From Microbulbifer agarilyticus (lineage in GTDB: Bacteria; Pseudomonadota; Gammaproteobacteria; Pseudomonadales; Cellvibrionaceae): a stretch of 64,000 nucleotides of DNA. How positions within the stretch are numbered: the stretch's first letter is position 1; every line of letters begins with the position of its first letter. The stretch is from contig NZ_CP019650.1 in NCBI RefSeq assembly GCF_001999945.1, forward strand, positions 806,001 to 870,000, written 5' to 3'. A program made the position numbers and the translations under genes. Shown here in pieces: positions 45,043 to 54,565 of this stretch. The notes under the pieces are model-generated. The model was not told where the DNA came from, did not search any database, and saw only the letters and a list, made by a program, of their open reading frames with translations.

Positions 45043-45636
45043 GTGGCCAAAGAGCGCAGCGAAGAAGAGCAGATCGACACTGGTGATCAGGCGGCAGAAA
45101 ACGCCGTCGAAGTAGAAAACCCGAGCGCTGAAGAGCAGCACGCCGCGGAAGAGGCGCTGACTGCAGAAAATGCGCAGGATGAGGAGATCGCCTCCCTCCA
45201 TCAGCAGCTATCGGACCACAAAGACATGGTGATGCGCGCCCAGGCCGAGGTGCAGAATGCCCGCCGCCGCGCCCAGCAGGATGTGGAAAAAGCCCACAAG
45301 TTCGGCCAGGAAAAACTGCTGAAGGACCTGCTGCCGGTTGTGGATAACCTGGAGCGAGCCCTCGCCACCATCGACAAGGACGACGAAGCGCAAAAGGCGG
45401 TACGCGAAGGTATCGAGCTGACCCAGAAATCCTTTATCGACACCCTGACCAAGTCCGGTATGGAACTAATCGACCCGGCCGGCGAGCCCTTCGACCCGGA
45501 ACTGCACCAGGCCATGACCCAGATCCCGAATGGCGATGTGGAGCCCAATACCGTGTTGGACGTGTTTCAGAAAGGCTATCGCCTGAACGGTCGCCTGTTG
45601 CGCCCGGCAATGGTCGTCGTCTCCAAGGCACCTTGA
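45043..45636 (+). CDS. grpE: Nucleotide exchange factor GrpE
   Basis: GrpE speeds ADP release from DnaK. The 197-residue protein has an acidic Ala/Glu-rich N-terminus, a long dimerising coiled coil (residues 45-95, with [23 protein letters not shown]) and the C-terminal beta domain with [11 protein letters not shown] and VVSKAP. The start is GTG with GGAGAG upstream. It sits first in the grpE-dnaK-dnaJ cluster behind a sigma-32-like promoter. Confidence 0.97.
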   Translation: MAKERSEEEQIDTGDQAAENAVEVENPSAEEQHAAEEALTAENAQDEEIASLHQQLSDHKDMVMRAQAEVQNARRRAQQDVEKAHKFGQEKLLKDLLPVVDNLERALATIDKDDEAQKAVREGIELTQKSFIDTLTKSGMELIDPAGEPFDPELHQAMTQIPNGDVEPNTVLDVFQKGYRLNGRLLRPAMVVVSKAP

Positions 45637-45649
45637 TTTAGCGGCCGCC

Positions 45650-45678
45650 CTTGAAATGTGAAAGGCGGCACCAATATA
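45650..45678 (+). promoter_or_regulatory. Possible sigma-32 promoter for dnaK
   Basis: CTTGAAA at 45650-45656 is a good -35. CCAATATA at 45671-45678, 14 bases later, is a weaker -10. It lies in the grpE-dnaK gap and may add heat-shock transcription. Confidence 0.55.
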
Positions 45679-45761
45679 AGCAGCAACCGAATACAAACGT
45701 GCAGCGCCGGTGACTGAAAATCGCGTAAAACCGGCGCGCAGCAAAGTGAGGAATTAGATCC

Positions 45762-47705
<1,944 letters not shown>

Positions 47706-47849
47706 GATACAGCCGCCGCTGGGATTCCGGCGGCGTCCTGAAGCTTACGCCTTCAGAGGCGCGGACGTTCGGTCATCAGAACCGGGCTTCGCGCCTTGCG
47801 CCGTTTTAAGGCGTGCCTAAAAAGCAGTTGAAACAGAACACACAGAGCT

Positions 47850-48974
47850 ATGTCCAAACGCGATTACTACGAAGTCCTCGGCGTCAGCAAAGGCGCCGAT
47901 GATAAGGAGCTGAAAAAGGCTTACCGCCGGGTGGCGATGAAATTTCACCCGGACCGCAACCCCGACGATAAAGAGGCGGAAAACAAGTTCAAGGAGGCCA
48001 ATGAGGCCTACGAGATCCTGTCCGACCCTCAGAAGAAGGCGGCCTATGACCAGTTCGGTCACGCCGGAGTCGATGGTCAGGCGGGCGCCGGTGCCGGTGG
48101 CTTCGGCGGCTTCTCCGATATCTTCGGTGATGTGTTTGGCGATATCTTTGGTGGCGCCGCCGGTGGTGGCGGCCGTCGTGGTCCGGCGCGCGGTTCCGAC
48201 CTGCGCTACGACCTGGACCTGGACCTGGAAGACGCGGTGCGCGGCACCACCGTCAAGATCAAGGTCCCGACCCTGACCAACTGTGGCACCTGCCACGGTT
48301 CCGGTGCCAAGCCGGGTACCCAGCCCCAGACCTGTGGCACCTGTGGTGGCGCCGGTCAGGTGCGTATGCAGCAGGGCTTTTTCTCTGTACAGCAAACCTG
48401 CCCCAATTGTCGCGGACGCGGCACGGTCATTACCGACCCCTGCACCGACTGTCACGGTCGTGGTCGTATCGAAGAAACCAAAACCCTGTCGGTCAAGGTA
48501 CCGCCGGGTGTGGATTCCGGTGATCGTATTCGCCTCGCCGGCGAGGGTGAGGCCGGGCCAGACGGCGGCCCCGCCGGTGACCTGTATGTACAGGTGATGG
48601 TGCGCGAACACGAGTTGTTCCAGCGCGATGGCAAAAACCTGTACTGCGAAGTACCCATTAGTTTTGCCACTGCGGCCCTCGGCGGTGAAATGGAAGTACC
48701 TACCCTGGATGGCAAGGTCAAACTGAAGATCCCGGCAGAAAGCCAGACAGGCAAGCTGTTCCGTCTGCGTGGCAAGGGTGTTACCCCGGTGCGCGGTGGT
48801 TCCCCGGGCGACCTGCTGTGCCGTGTTGTGGTGGAAACCCCGATTAACCTGTCCAGCAAGCAAAAAGAACTGTTAGAAGAGTTCGCCAGTACTTTGAGCG
48901 AGAAGAAAAACTCCCCGCGTCAGACCGGTTGGTTTGAAGGGGTGAAGAACTTCTTTGGTGATATGAAGCTCTGA
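47850..48974 (+). CDS. dnaJ: Co-chaperone DnaJ (Hsp40)
   Basis: DnaJ stimulates DnaK and delivers substrates. The 374-residue protein shows the full type I layout: J domain with HPD ([10 protein letters not shown]), a Gly/Phe-rich region with Phe-Gly repeats, four CxxCxGxG zinc motifs ([32 protein letters not shown]), and a C-terminal substrate domain. A terminator follows. Confidence 0.98.
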   Translation: MSKRDYYEVLGVSKGADDKELKKAYRRVAMKFHPDRNPDDKEAENKFKEANEAYEILSDPQKKAAYDQFGHAGVDGQAGAGAGGFGGFSDIFGDVFGDIFGGAAGGGGRRGPARGSDLRYDLDLDLEDAVRGTTVKIKVPTLTNCGTCHGSGAKPGTQPQTCGTCGGAGQVRMQQGFFSVQQTCPNCRGRGTVITDPCTDCHGRGRIEETKTLSVKVPPGVDSGDRIRLAGEGEAGPDGGPAGDLYVQVMVREHELFQRDGKNLYCEVPISFATAALGGEMEVPTLDGKVKLKIPAESQTGKLFRLRGKGVTPVRGGSPGDLLCRVVVETPINLSSKQKELLEEFASTLSEKKNSPRQTGWFEGVKNFFGDMKL

Positions 48975-49025
48975 TTTTTACCAGCCTGATTCCTGCCAGT
49001 GTGACCTGGCCCGGATTGGTTACAG

Positions 49026-49052
49026 AAAGCCCCGCAATAGCGGGGCTTTTTT
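49026..49052 (+). terminator. Intrinsic terminator after dnaJ
   Basis: Ten-base arms (49026-49035 and 49040-49049) with loop AATA are followed by a T-run. It ends the dnaJ transcript. Confidence 0.92.
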
Positions 49053-49137
49053 GTTTGTGTTGTCGCCCTGACATGGACTTGCAGGGAAGTTCCCCTGTAG
49101 ACTTTTTGCTCCATGTGTTTCCGGTTCAGAACTCCAG

Positions 49138-49857
49138 ATGGCAACAAAAACCGCTAAGAAAGTCCCTGCAAGCCGCCAGCATGCAGAAGCCAGTCATATC
49201 CTTACTGTGGATAATGTCATTTTCGGATGCGACGACGGCGAGTTGAAGGTGCTGCTGGTCAAGCACGGTGAAGGGAGTAGTGCTGGCAAGTGGGGCTTGC
49301 CTGGTGACTGGTTACAGCAAGGTGAAACACTGGAGCAGGCTGCCAGTCGTGTGTTACTCGACCGCGCCGGCGTACGAAATATATTTCTCGAGCAATTACA
49401 TACCTTCAGCGATCTGAATCGCTATCCGGAAACGCGTATTATCACCACCGCGTATTACGCGCTTATTCGTCCCGAGGACTATCAATTGGTCGTCGGCGCA
49501 TCAGAGCTCGATGCGCAGTGGTTCCCGGTGAAAAAAGTACCGCCACTGATTTTCGATCACAAAACCATTCTTGCTTATGGTCTGCGTCATCTGAAACATA
49601 AAGTTCGCCACGAGCCGATCGGTTTCAATCTGTTGCCGAAAAAATTCACGCTTTATGAGCTGCAAAGGCTCTATGAGGCGGTGCTTGATGTGGTTCTGGA
49701 TAAGCCGAATTTCCGCCGCAAGATGATGAAAATGAACCTGCTGATGGCAACGGAAGAAAAGCAGTCTGGGGTTACCCATCGAGCTGCCACGCTATACCGT
49801 TTTGACCGCAAGGTATATCGGGAACTGACCGAACAGGGTTTTGTTTTCGAGGTATAA
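49138..49857 (+). CDS. NrtR-type Nudix transcriptional regulator
   Basis: This 239-residue protein has an N-terminal Nudix domain (residues 20-150) and a C-terminal winged helix (residues 165-239, KFTLYELQRLYEAVL and GVTHRAATLYRFDRKVY), the layout of NrtR-family regulators. Some members sense NAD intermediates. Others control arabinose or xylose genes. Here the Nudix box reads GETLEQAASRVLLDRAGV: the catalytic R-E and E-E Glu residues are replaced (RVLLDR), so hydrolase activity is unlikely and the domain probably only senses a ligand. It sits next to the xylan genes. The target sites are proposed separately. Confidence 0.85.
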   Translation: MATKTAKKVPASRQHAEASHILTVDNVIFGCDDGELKVLLVKHGEGSSAGKWGLPGDWLQQGETLEQAASRVLLDRAGVRNIFLEQLHTFSDLNRYPETRIITTAYYALIRPEDYQLVVGASELDAQWFPVKKVPPLIFDHKTILAYGLRHLKHKVRHEPIGFNLLPKKFTLYELQRLYEAVLDVVLDKPNFRRKMMKMNLLMATEEKQSGVTHRAATLYRFDRKVYRELTEQGFVFEV

Positions 49858-49861
49858 AAAA

Positions 49862-49887
49862 GTCCGGGCAGGCACAACTACCCGGAC
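49862..49887 (-). terminator. Terminator of the GH43 operon
   Basis: GTCCGGG at 49862-49868 and CCCGGAC at 49881-49887 form a hairpin. Read on the minus strand it is followed by a run of Ts (49855-49861), so it ends the xylosidase transcript. Confidence 0.8.
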
Positions 49888-49917
49888 AAAGGTTAGGCTC
49901 TTCGGGAGGTCTAAAGA

Positions 49918-51522
49918 CTATCGAGCCTGATACTTAAAATATGCAAAGTCGGCCGGCTTGCTCGTGCCGGAAATGTCCTGACAACACATGCCCACAAACG
50001 CGCCGGTAAAGCTGGCTCCTTCCCCTTTCCCTGCCTCGTCTGAGACGATGCTGTGGTCCAGGCTCGCGCCAACGGCTTGCCAGTTTTCACCATCCGCAGA
50101 CCAGTAGAAGGTAAGTTCGGCTTCGTTCACATCGCTGCGTAAATGAATGGGCGTGCCTTCGGGAATAGAAATGACTTCTTCCTCGGTTCCCGACAGGGGG
50201 AAGTGCAGTGCTTCGCTGGGGTCGCCAAGGCAACTCATGATTGCCAGGTGTCGTCCGTGCTCTTCACTGTGGGAAATGTATAGGTAGTGGAATTTGTGTG
50301 CGTTGTAATAGCACACCAGTCCGGCCATCTGCTGATAGTTTTCCGGCGCAAACTCCACACTGGTACTGGCACTGAAACACCAGTGCTCCTGTCGCCGTGC
50401 GATAAGGGCCTGTTCAAAGTGGTTACCAATGGAGCGTTTGCCACGCAGGCGTAAATAGCCCGGGCGTTCTTCCAGACTCATGAACGATTCCGGGAACGGC
50501 GTGCGCAGCCACTGATAGTGCATCGGCAGCTGTGCGGAATTGAATTCATCAAATGTAGTTGTAGCTTCAGCAGATTGCTCGCCCATTTCGAGATCTGGCT
50601 CTGCAAATTCCTCTTCGGCGTAGCTACCACCATGGCTGAGACGGAGCCAGCCGTCCGAGCCCCACTCCGCACGCTGCAGGGCGGTTTCCCTACCCAACGG
50701 GCAACGACGAATCTCGGGGAGTGGGCGCCCGCACAGGAAGACCGCAAAGACTTCACCAGAAGGTGTTTCGACAATATCACCGTGCCCACAGCGCTGTAGG
50801 GGCAATTCCGGATGATCCACTGCCGTGACGAAATACCCGTTGGGGTCCACCTCATAGGGGCCGGTGATCTCTTTGGCGCGTGCAAATGTCATTCGGTGTT
50901 CATAGCCTGTGCCGCCTTCCGCCGTAAGCAAATAGTAGTAACCATTTCTGCGATAGAGGTGGGGTGCTTCAGTAAGGCCGGCTTCAGTACCGAGGAAAAT
51001 ATTCTGCGGTGTGCCTATTAGACGTTTCTGCTGAGCGTCATACTCTTGCAGCAGAATCCCGGCGAAACGATTTTTCCCGGGGCGGTGGTCCCACACCATA
51101 TTCAGCAACCATTTTTTGCCGTCGTCGTCATGGAACATCGATGGGTCAAAGCCGCTGCTATTCAGATACACCGGGTCAGACCACTCGCCGTCAATTGTTT
51201 CGCAGGTGGTGAGGAAATTATCCACATCCTTGTAGTCACCCTCGAAGCGCCGGACATTGCTGTAGATCAGGTGAAACAACCCGTCGCTATAGGAAAGGCA
51301 GGGCGCCCAGACACCGCAGGAATCCGGATTGCCGCGCATATCCAGCAAGGCCGCACGGTTCAGTGGGCGGGCCATCAGCGTCCAGTTGATCAGGTCACGA
51401 GAGTGGTGAATCTGCACACCTGGGTACCATTCGAAGGTGGATGTCGCTATGTAGTAATCATCCCCCACGCGTACGATGGAAGGGTCAGGATTAAAGCCTT
51501 TTAAAATAGGATTGCTTGGCAT
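49918..51522 (-). CDS. GH43-family beta-xylosidase
   Basis: This 534-residue enzyme would release xylose from xylo-oligosaccharides inside the cell, as it lacks a signal peptide. The five-bladed propeller residues are visible: general base Asp in GFNPDPSIVRV, the modulating Asp in SGFDPSMFHDDDGK and the acid Glu in GLTEAPHLY. The C-terminal beta-sandwich (from about residue 330) is typical of XynB-type GH43 members. Its start lies two bases after the symporter stop, so transport and cleavage are co-expressed. Some family members also cut arabinose side chains. Confidence 0.93.
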   Translation of the reverse strand: MPSNPILKGFNPDPSIVRVGDDYYIATSTFEWYPGVQIHHSRDLINWTLMARPLNRAALLDMRGNPDSCGVWAPCLSYSDGLFHLIYSNVRRFEGDYKDVDNFLTTCETIDGEWSDPVYLNSSGFDPSMFHDDDGKKWLLNMVWDHRPGKNRFAGILLQEYDAQQKRLIGTPQNIFLGTEAGLTEAPHLYRRNGYYYLLTAEGGTGYEHRMTFARAKEITGPYEVDPNGYFVTAVDHPELPLQRCGHGDIVETPSGEVFAVFLCGRPLPEIRRCPLGRETALQRAEWGSDGWLRLSHGGSYAEEEFAEPDLEMGEQSAEATTTFDEFNSAQLPMHYQWLRTPFPESFMSLEERPGYLRLRGKRSIGNHFEQALIARRQEHWCFSASTSVEFAPENYQQMAGLVCYYNAHKFHYLYISHSEEHGRHLAIMSCLGDPSEALHFPLSGTEEEVISIPEGTPIHLRSDVNEAELTFYWSADGENWQAVGASLDHSIVSDEAGKGEGASFTGAFVGMCCQDISGTSKPADFAYFKYQAR

Positions 51523-51524
51523 TA

Positions 51525-52898
51525 TTAGGTACCACTTGCTTGGGAAAGTGTTGGCTGGGAAGTTGCTTCCCGTTGTGAAGAGATAGCGTTTTCAATGACG
51601 CTGCTTGTTAATCGGTAGTGGCGCATTAGCCACCAGGCACCGAGGCCGCACAGCACCGGGCCACCGGCATAAATAACCAATATGCCTGTTAGGGCGAGTG
51701 GGCTTTGCTCCACATTGGGGACGTATCCAAACGCCGCCAAAAGCCATCCTGCACAGGCGCCGCCGACGGCCAGGCCGAGCTTCAGGGCCATGAGATGACC
51801 GGAGTAACCCATTGCCATGCTTTGACCGAGTCCTTGCCGGTTACCGTCATCAACCGTGTCGGCAACCATCGAGAACAGCAGAGGAATGGTGATCATGTGG
51901 ACAAAATTGGCGATGAGCGACAGCGTCAATGCCCACCAGAACTGATTGCCATCCAAGGGTAAGAGGAACAGATGGCAGGCGATATTTACGGCGAGAGCCC
52001 AGCGAAAGAGTTGTACTTTGCAGTAGCGGCGAATGAGTACATTGGTCGCCAGTGCGCCGGCAACACCGGCCAGCATCCCCACGGTGATAAAGGTGCCGAT
52101 CCAATTCGGCATGCCGAAGAAGTACTGCACATAGAATGGGGTAACCGCACCGCGCATGGCCACCAGTACCAACAGGAGAAACGTACTGGCCGCGATCAGG
52201 TTCCACTGATGGTTTTGAAACAAGTTCAAAAAATCCCGACCGATACTGCGTGCGCCACTAGGTTGCGATACCGTCACACGCTCTCGAGTGGTGGCGAAGC
52301 AAATGAAGAAGCACAGGCATGCAACTCCCGCCAGTGCCGCAACACTCAACTGGAACCCCCGGGCCTTGTCTCCCTGGCCGAAAAAATCCACCAGCGGCAA
52401 CATGGCCGCGGATACCAATACCCCACCAACCATGGCCATCGCGAACCGATAGGTTTGTACCGAAGTGCGCTCTCTGACATCCGAAGAAATCACCCCGCCA
52501 AGGGCTGAGTAGGGAATATTGATTGCGGTATACACCGTCATCAGTAACAGGTAGGTCACGTAGGCGTAGATCAGCTTTCCCTGGGCTCCCAGGTCTGGAG
52601 TGGAAAACGCGAGGATCGCCAGGGCGCCGTAAGGTAGGGCCAGTAATAACAGGTAAGGACGGTAGCTCCCCCAGCGGGTGCGTGTGCGGTCTGCGATACC
52701 TCCCATTAATGGGTCGGTGATGCCATCAAAGAGCCGAACGACCAATAGCAGGGTGCCCGCAGCGGCCGCGGAAATCCCGAACACGTCGGTGTAGAACATC
52801 AAAAGGAAATTGACCACGACCTGAAAGACAATATTGCTGGCTGTGTCGCCTAGGCCATAGCCCACCTTTTCTTTCAGGCCAATTGTTGAACCCTGCAT
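51525..52898 (-). CDS. GPH-family sugar:cation symporter, probably xylo-oligosaccharides
   Basis: This is a 457-residue transporter of the glycoside-pentoside-hexuronide family (MelB/XynP-like) with about 12 helices. The start has the family pattern KEKVGYGLGDTASN and DGITDPLMGGIADRTRTRWG in loop 2-3. The ATG at 52898 follows AAGGAG nine bases upstream and is preferred over a GTG ten codons earlier. It is transcribed with the GH43 gene and divergently from the xylanase gene. The substrate is inferred from the neighbours. Confidence 0.9.
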   Translation of the reverse strand: MQGSTIGLKEKVGYGLGDTASNIVFQVVVNFLLMFYTDVFGISAAAAGTLLLVVRLFDGITDPLMGGIADRTRTRWGSYRPYLLLLALPYGALAILAFSTPDLGAQGKLIYAYVTYLLLMTVYTAINIPYSALGGVISSDVRERTSVQTYRFAMAMVGGVLVSAAMLPLVDFFGQGDKARGFQLSVAALAGVACLCFFICFATTRERVTVSQPSGARSIGRDFLNLFQNHQWNLIAASTFLLLVLVAMRGAVTPFYVQYFFGMPNWIGTFITVGMLAGVAGALATNVLIRRYCKVQLFRWALAVNIACHLFLLPLDGNQFWWALTLSLIANFVHMITIPLLFSMVADTVDDGNRQGLGQSMAMGYSGHLMALKLGLAVGGACAGWLLAAFGYVPNVEQSPLALTGILVIYAGGPVLCGLGAWWLMRHYRLTSSVIENAISSQREATSQPTLSQASGT

Positions 52899-52952
52899 CG
52901 CTGAACGCTCCTTATGAGTAGGGGCCACCTTGAGATGGGCCCCTACTTCTTT

Positions 52953-52973
52953 TTATAGTCGAAATGACTATAA
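52953..52973. promoter_or_regulatory. Inverted repeat, candidate xylan-regulator operator 1
   Basis: TTATAGTC and GACTATAA flank GAAAT, an 8-5-8 perfect inverted repeat 55 bases upstream of the symporter start. The same TAGTC-N5-GACTA core recurs at 53070. The likely binder is the NrtR-type regulator. Confidence 0.65.
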
Positions 52974-53032
52974 CATCGTTTTTGTTGGGATCAACAGGGC
53001 TAATAGTCAAAAAAACTTTTTGAGATTTTCTC

Positions 53033-53061
53033 TTGACAAGTGATGTGTTGTTTTTAAATAT
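53033..53061 (+). promoter_or_regulatory. Likely xylanase promoter
   Basis: TTGACA at 53033-53038 and an AT-rich -10 AAATAT at 53056-53061, 17 bases apart, point to the xylanase gene. The second operator begins nine bases later, where it could block transcription. Confidence 0.6.
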
Positions 53062-53069
53062 AAGTCTAA

Positions 53070-53084
53070 TAGTCAAAACGACTA
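53070..53084. promoter_or_regulatory. Inverted repeat, candidate xylan-regulator operator 2
   Basis: TAGTC, AAAAC and GACTA form a 5-5-5 inverted repeat just after the likely xylanase promoter. A third, degenerate TAGTC half-site lies at 53004-53008. Confidence 0.6.
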
Positions 53085-53256
53085 CAACAAGATTTTAATA
53101 AAGTTTCTAGAAGCGACCGGATACGCGATATGCGGGTCGTGGATAAGCGCGAGACAGCAGTTGTCGGGGAGAGCGAGCCCCTAATGGAAGTGCTGCAGGT
53201 TGCCGCCCAGCGTAGAATTAGCAATCAAAAACAATAAGTTAGAGCGATTTTCCAGG

Positions 53257-54408
53257 ATGAAGAATTACAACCGAAGAGCCTTTCTGTCCTCCTCTGCCGC
53301 ATTAATGGCGCTGGCGGGAGCGGCCTTTGCCGGAGCGACGTTGGGTAGTCGCTCCGCAAACAACTTGCGCGATCTGTTTGCCAGTGATTTTCGCGTTGGC
53401 ACCGCACTCTCTAATCGCAGCCTCTCCGGCAGCAGTCCCGAGCTGGTTTCGCTGGTGCAGAAGGAGTTCAGTGCGATAACCGCGGAAAACGCCATGAAAT
53501 GGGAATTGCTTCGGCCGACGTTGACCGAGTGGGATTGGCAGAAAGCCGACCGCCTGGTCCAGACAGGTGAGGCGGCGGGAATGCAGGTGATTGGCCATGT
53601 ATTGGTTTGGCATTCCCAGGTGCCGGATGCCGTGTTTCGCGATGCCAGCGGTGCACCGCTAACAGCTTCGGCAACACTGGCACGGATGTCTGAGCATATC
53701 CAACACGTGATGGACCGTTATAAAGGCCGCGTTCAGGTATGGGATGTAGTCAACGAAGCTGTCGATGAAGGCAACGTCTGGCGAAAAAGCCACTGGCACA
53801 CGCTGACCGATGGCGCCTATTTTCCGCGGGCCTTTGAGGTTGCCCATGAGGCAGATCCGGCAGCGCACCTGCTGTACAACGACTACAGCATGCATATTCC
53901 CGAAAAGCGGGACTTTATCCTGCAGCAATTAACCCGGTTTCGTCGTCAGGGCGTGCCAATTCATGGCGTTGGTATGCAGGCACACGTGCATCTGGAAGAT
54001 CCGTCAATTGCTGAATTGGAGCGCAGTATCCAGGCGTATGCCCGTGCGGGGTTGCGCGTTCATATCACCGAGTTGGATGTAGATGTATTACCCAAGGCTT
54101 ATGAATACATGGGCGCAGAGATTTCGAAAAGCTTTGCCTATTCCGATGCGTTGAATCCATTCGCCGATGGTTTACCACAAAAAGTTGCCGACCAGCTGGC
54201 GCGTCGCTACGAGCAACTTTTCCGCCTATTCCTGAAATATCGTGATGACATCGAGCGCGTTTCCATGTGGGGCACGGTCGATGGTGAGTCATGGAAAAAC
54301 GATTGGCCGGTCCGCGGACGTACGAACTATCCGTTGTTATTCAACCGGGATGGCGAACGCAAAAGCGCTTACCACGCTGTGGCCAATTTGAAACGCAGTC
54401 AGGCTTGA
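53257..54408 (+). CDS. GH10 endo-1,4-beta-xylanase, Tat-exported
   Basis: This enzyme cuts the xylan backbone outside the cytoplasm. The start at 53257 opens a twin-arginine signal (NRRAFLSSSAALMALAGAAFA), which implies folding before export. The GH10 acid/base Glu is in WDVVNEAVD and the nucleophile Glu in HITELDVDV. The early HVLVWHSQVP and AENAMKWELLRP are conserved substrate-binding segments. From this start it has 383 residues, a single catalytic domain with no carbohydrate-binding module. It is divergent from the symporter-xylosidase pair and followed by the TonB-dependent receptor. Confidence 0.93.
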   Translation: MKNYNRRAFLSSSAALMALAGAAFAGATLGSRSANNLRDLFASDFRVGTALSNRSLSGSSPELVSLVQKEFSAITAENAMKWELLRPTLTEWDWQKADRLVQTGEAAGMQVIGHVLVWHSQVPDAVFRDASGAPLTASATLARMSEHIQHVMDRYKGRVQVWDVVNEAVDEGNVWRKSHWHTLTDGAYFPRAFEVAHEADPAAHLLYNDYSMHIPEKRDFILQQLTRFRRQGVPIHGVGMQAHVHLEDPSIAELERSIQAYARAGLRVHITELDVDVLPKAYEYMGAEISKSFAYSDALNPFADGLPQKVADQLARRYEQLFRLFLKYRDDIERVSMWGTVDGESWKNDWPVRGRTNYPLLFNRDGERKSAYHAVANLKRSQA

Positions 54409-54565
54409 TTAAATGAGTTAGCTAGAACCGGTCAAGCGGAACTGCGCTGGTTCAGACGTAATGAATTTCCCGTTGTGGTGAGAGGGAGATGGGGATTTGA
54501 AAAAAATCCACGGCCGAAGAGGAGATCGGCCATCTATTTAATGATAACAATGAGAGATAACGATA

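Noticed and set aside
47817..48863. A 348-codon frame antisense to dnaJ
   Set aside because: It is a codon-bias shadow of dnaJ, with Thr/Ala/Gly-rich low-complexity sequence and no family match.
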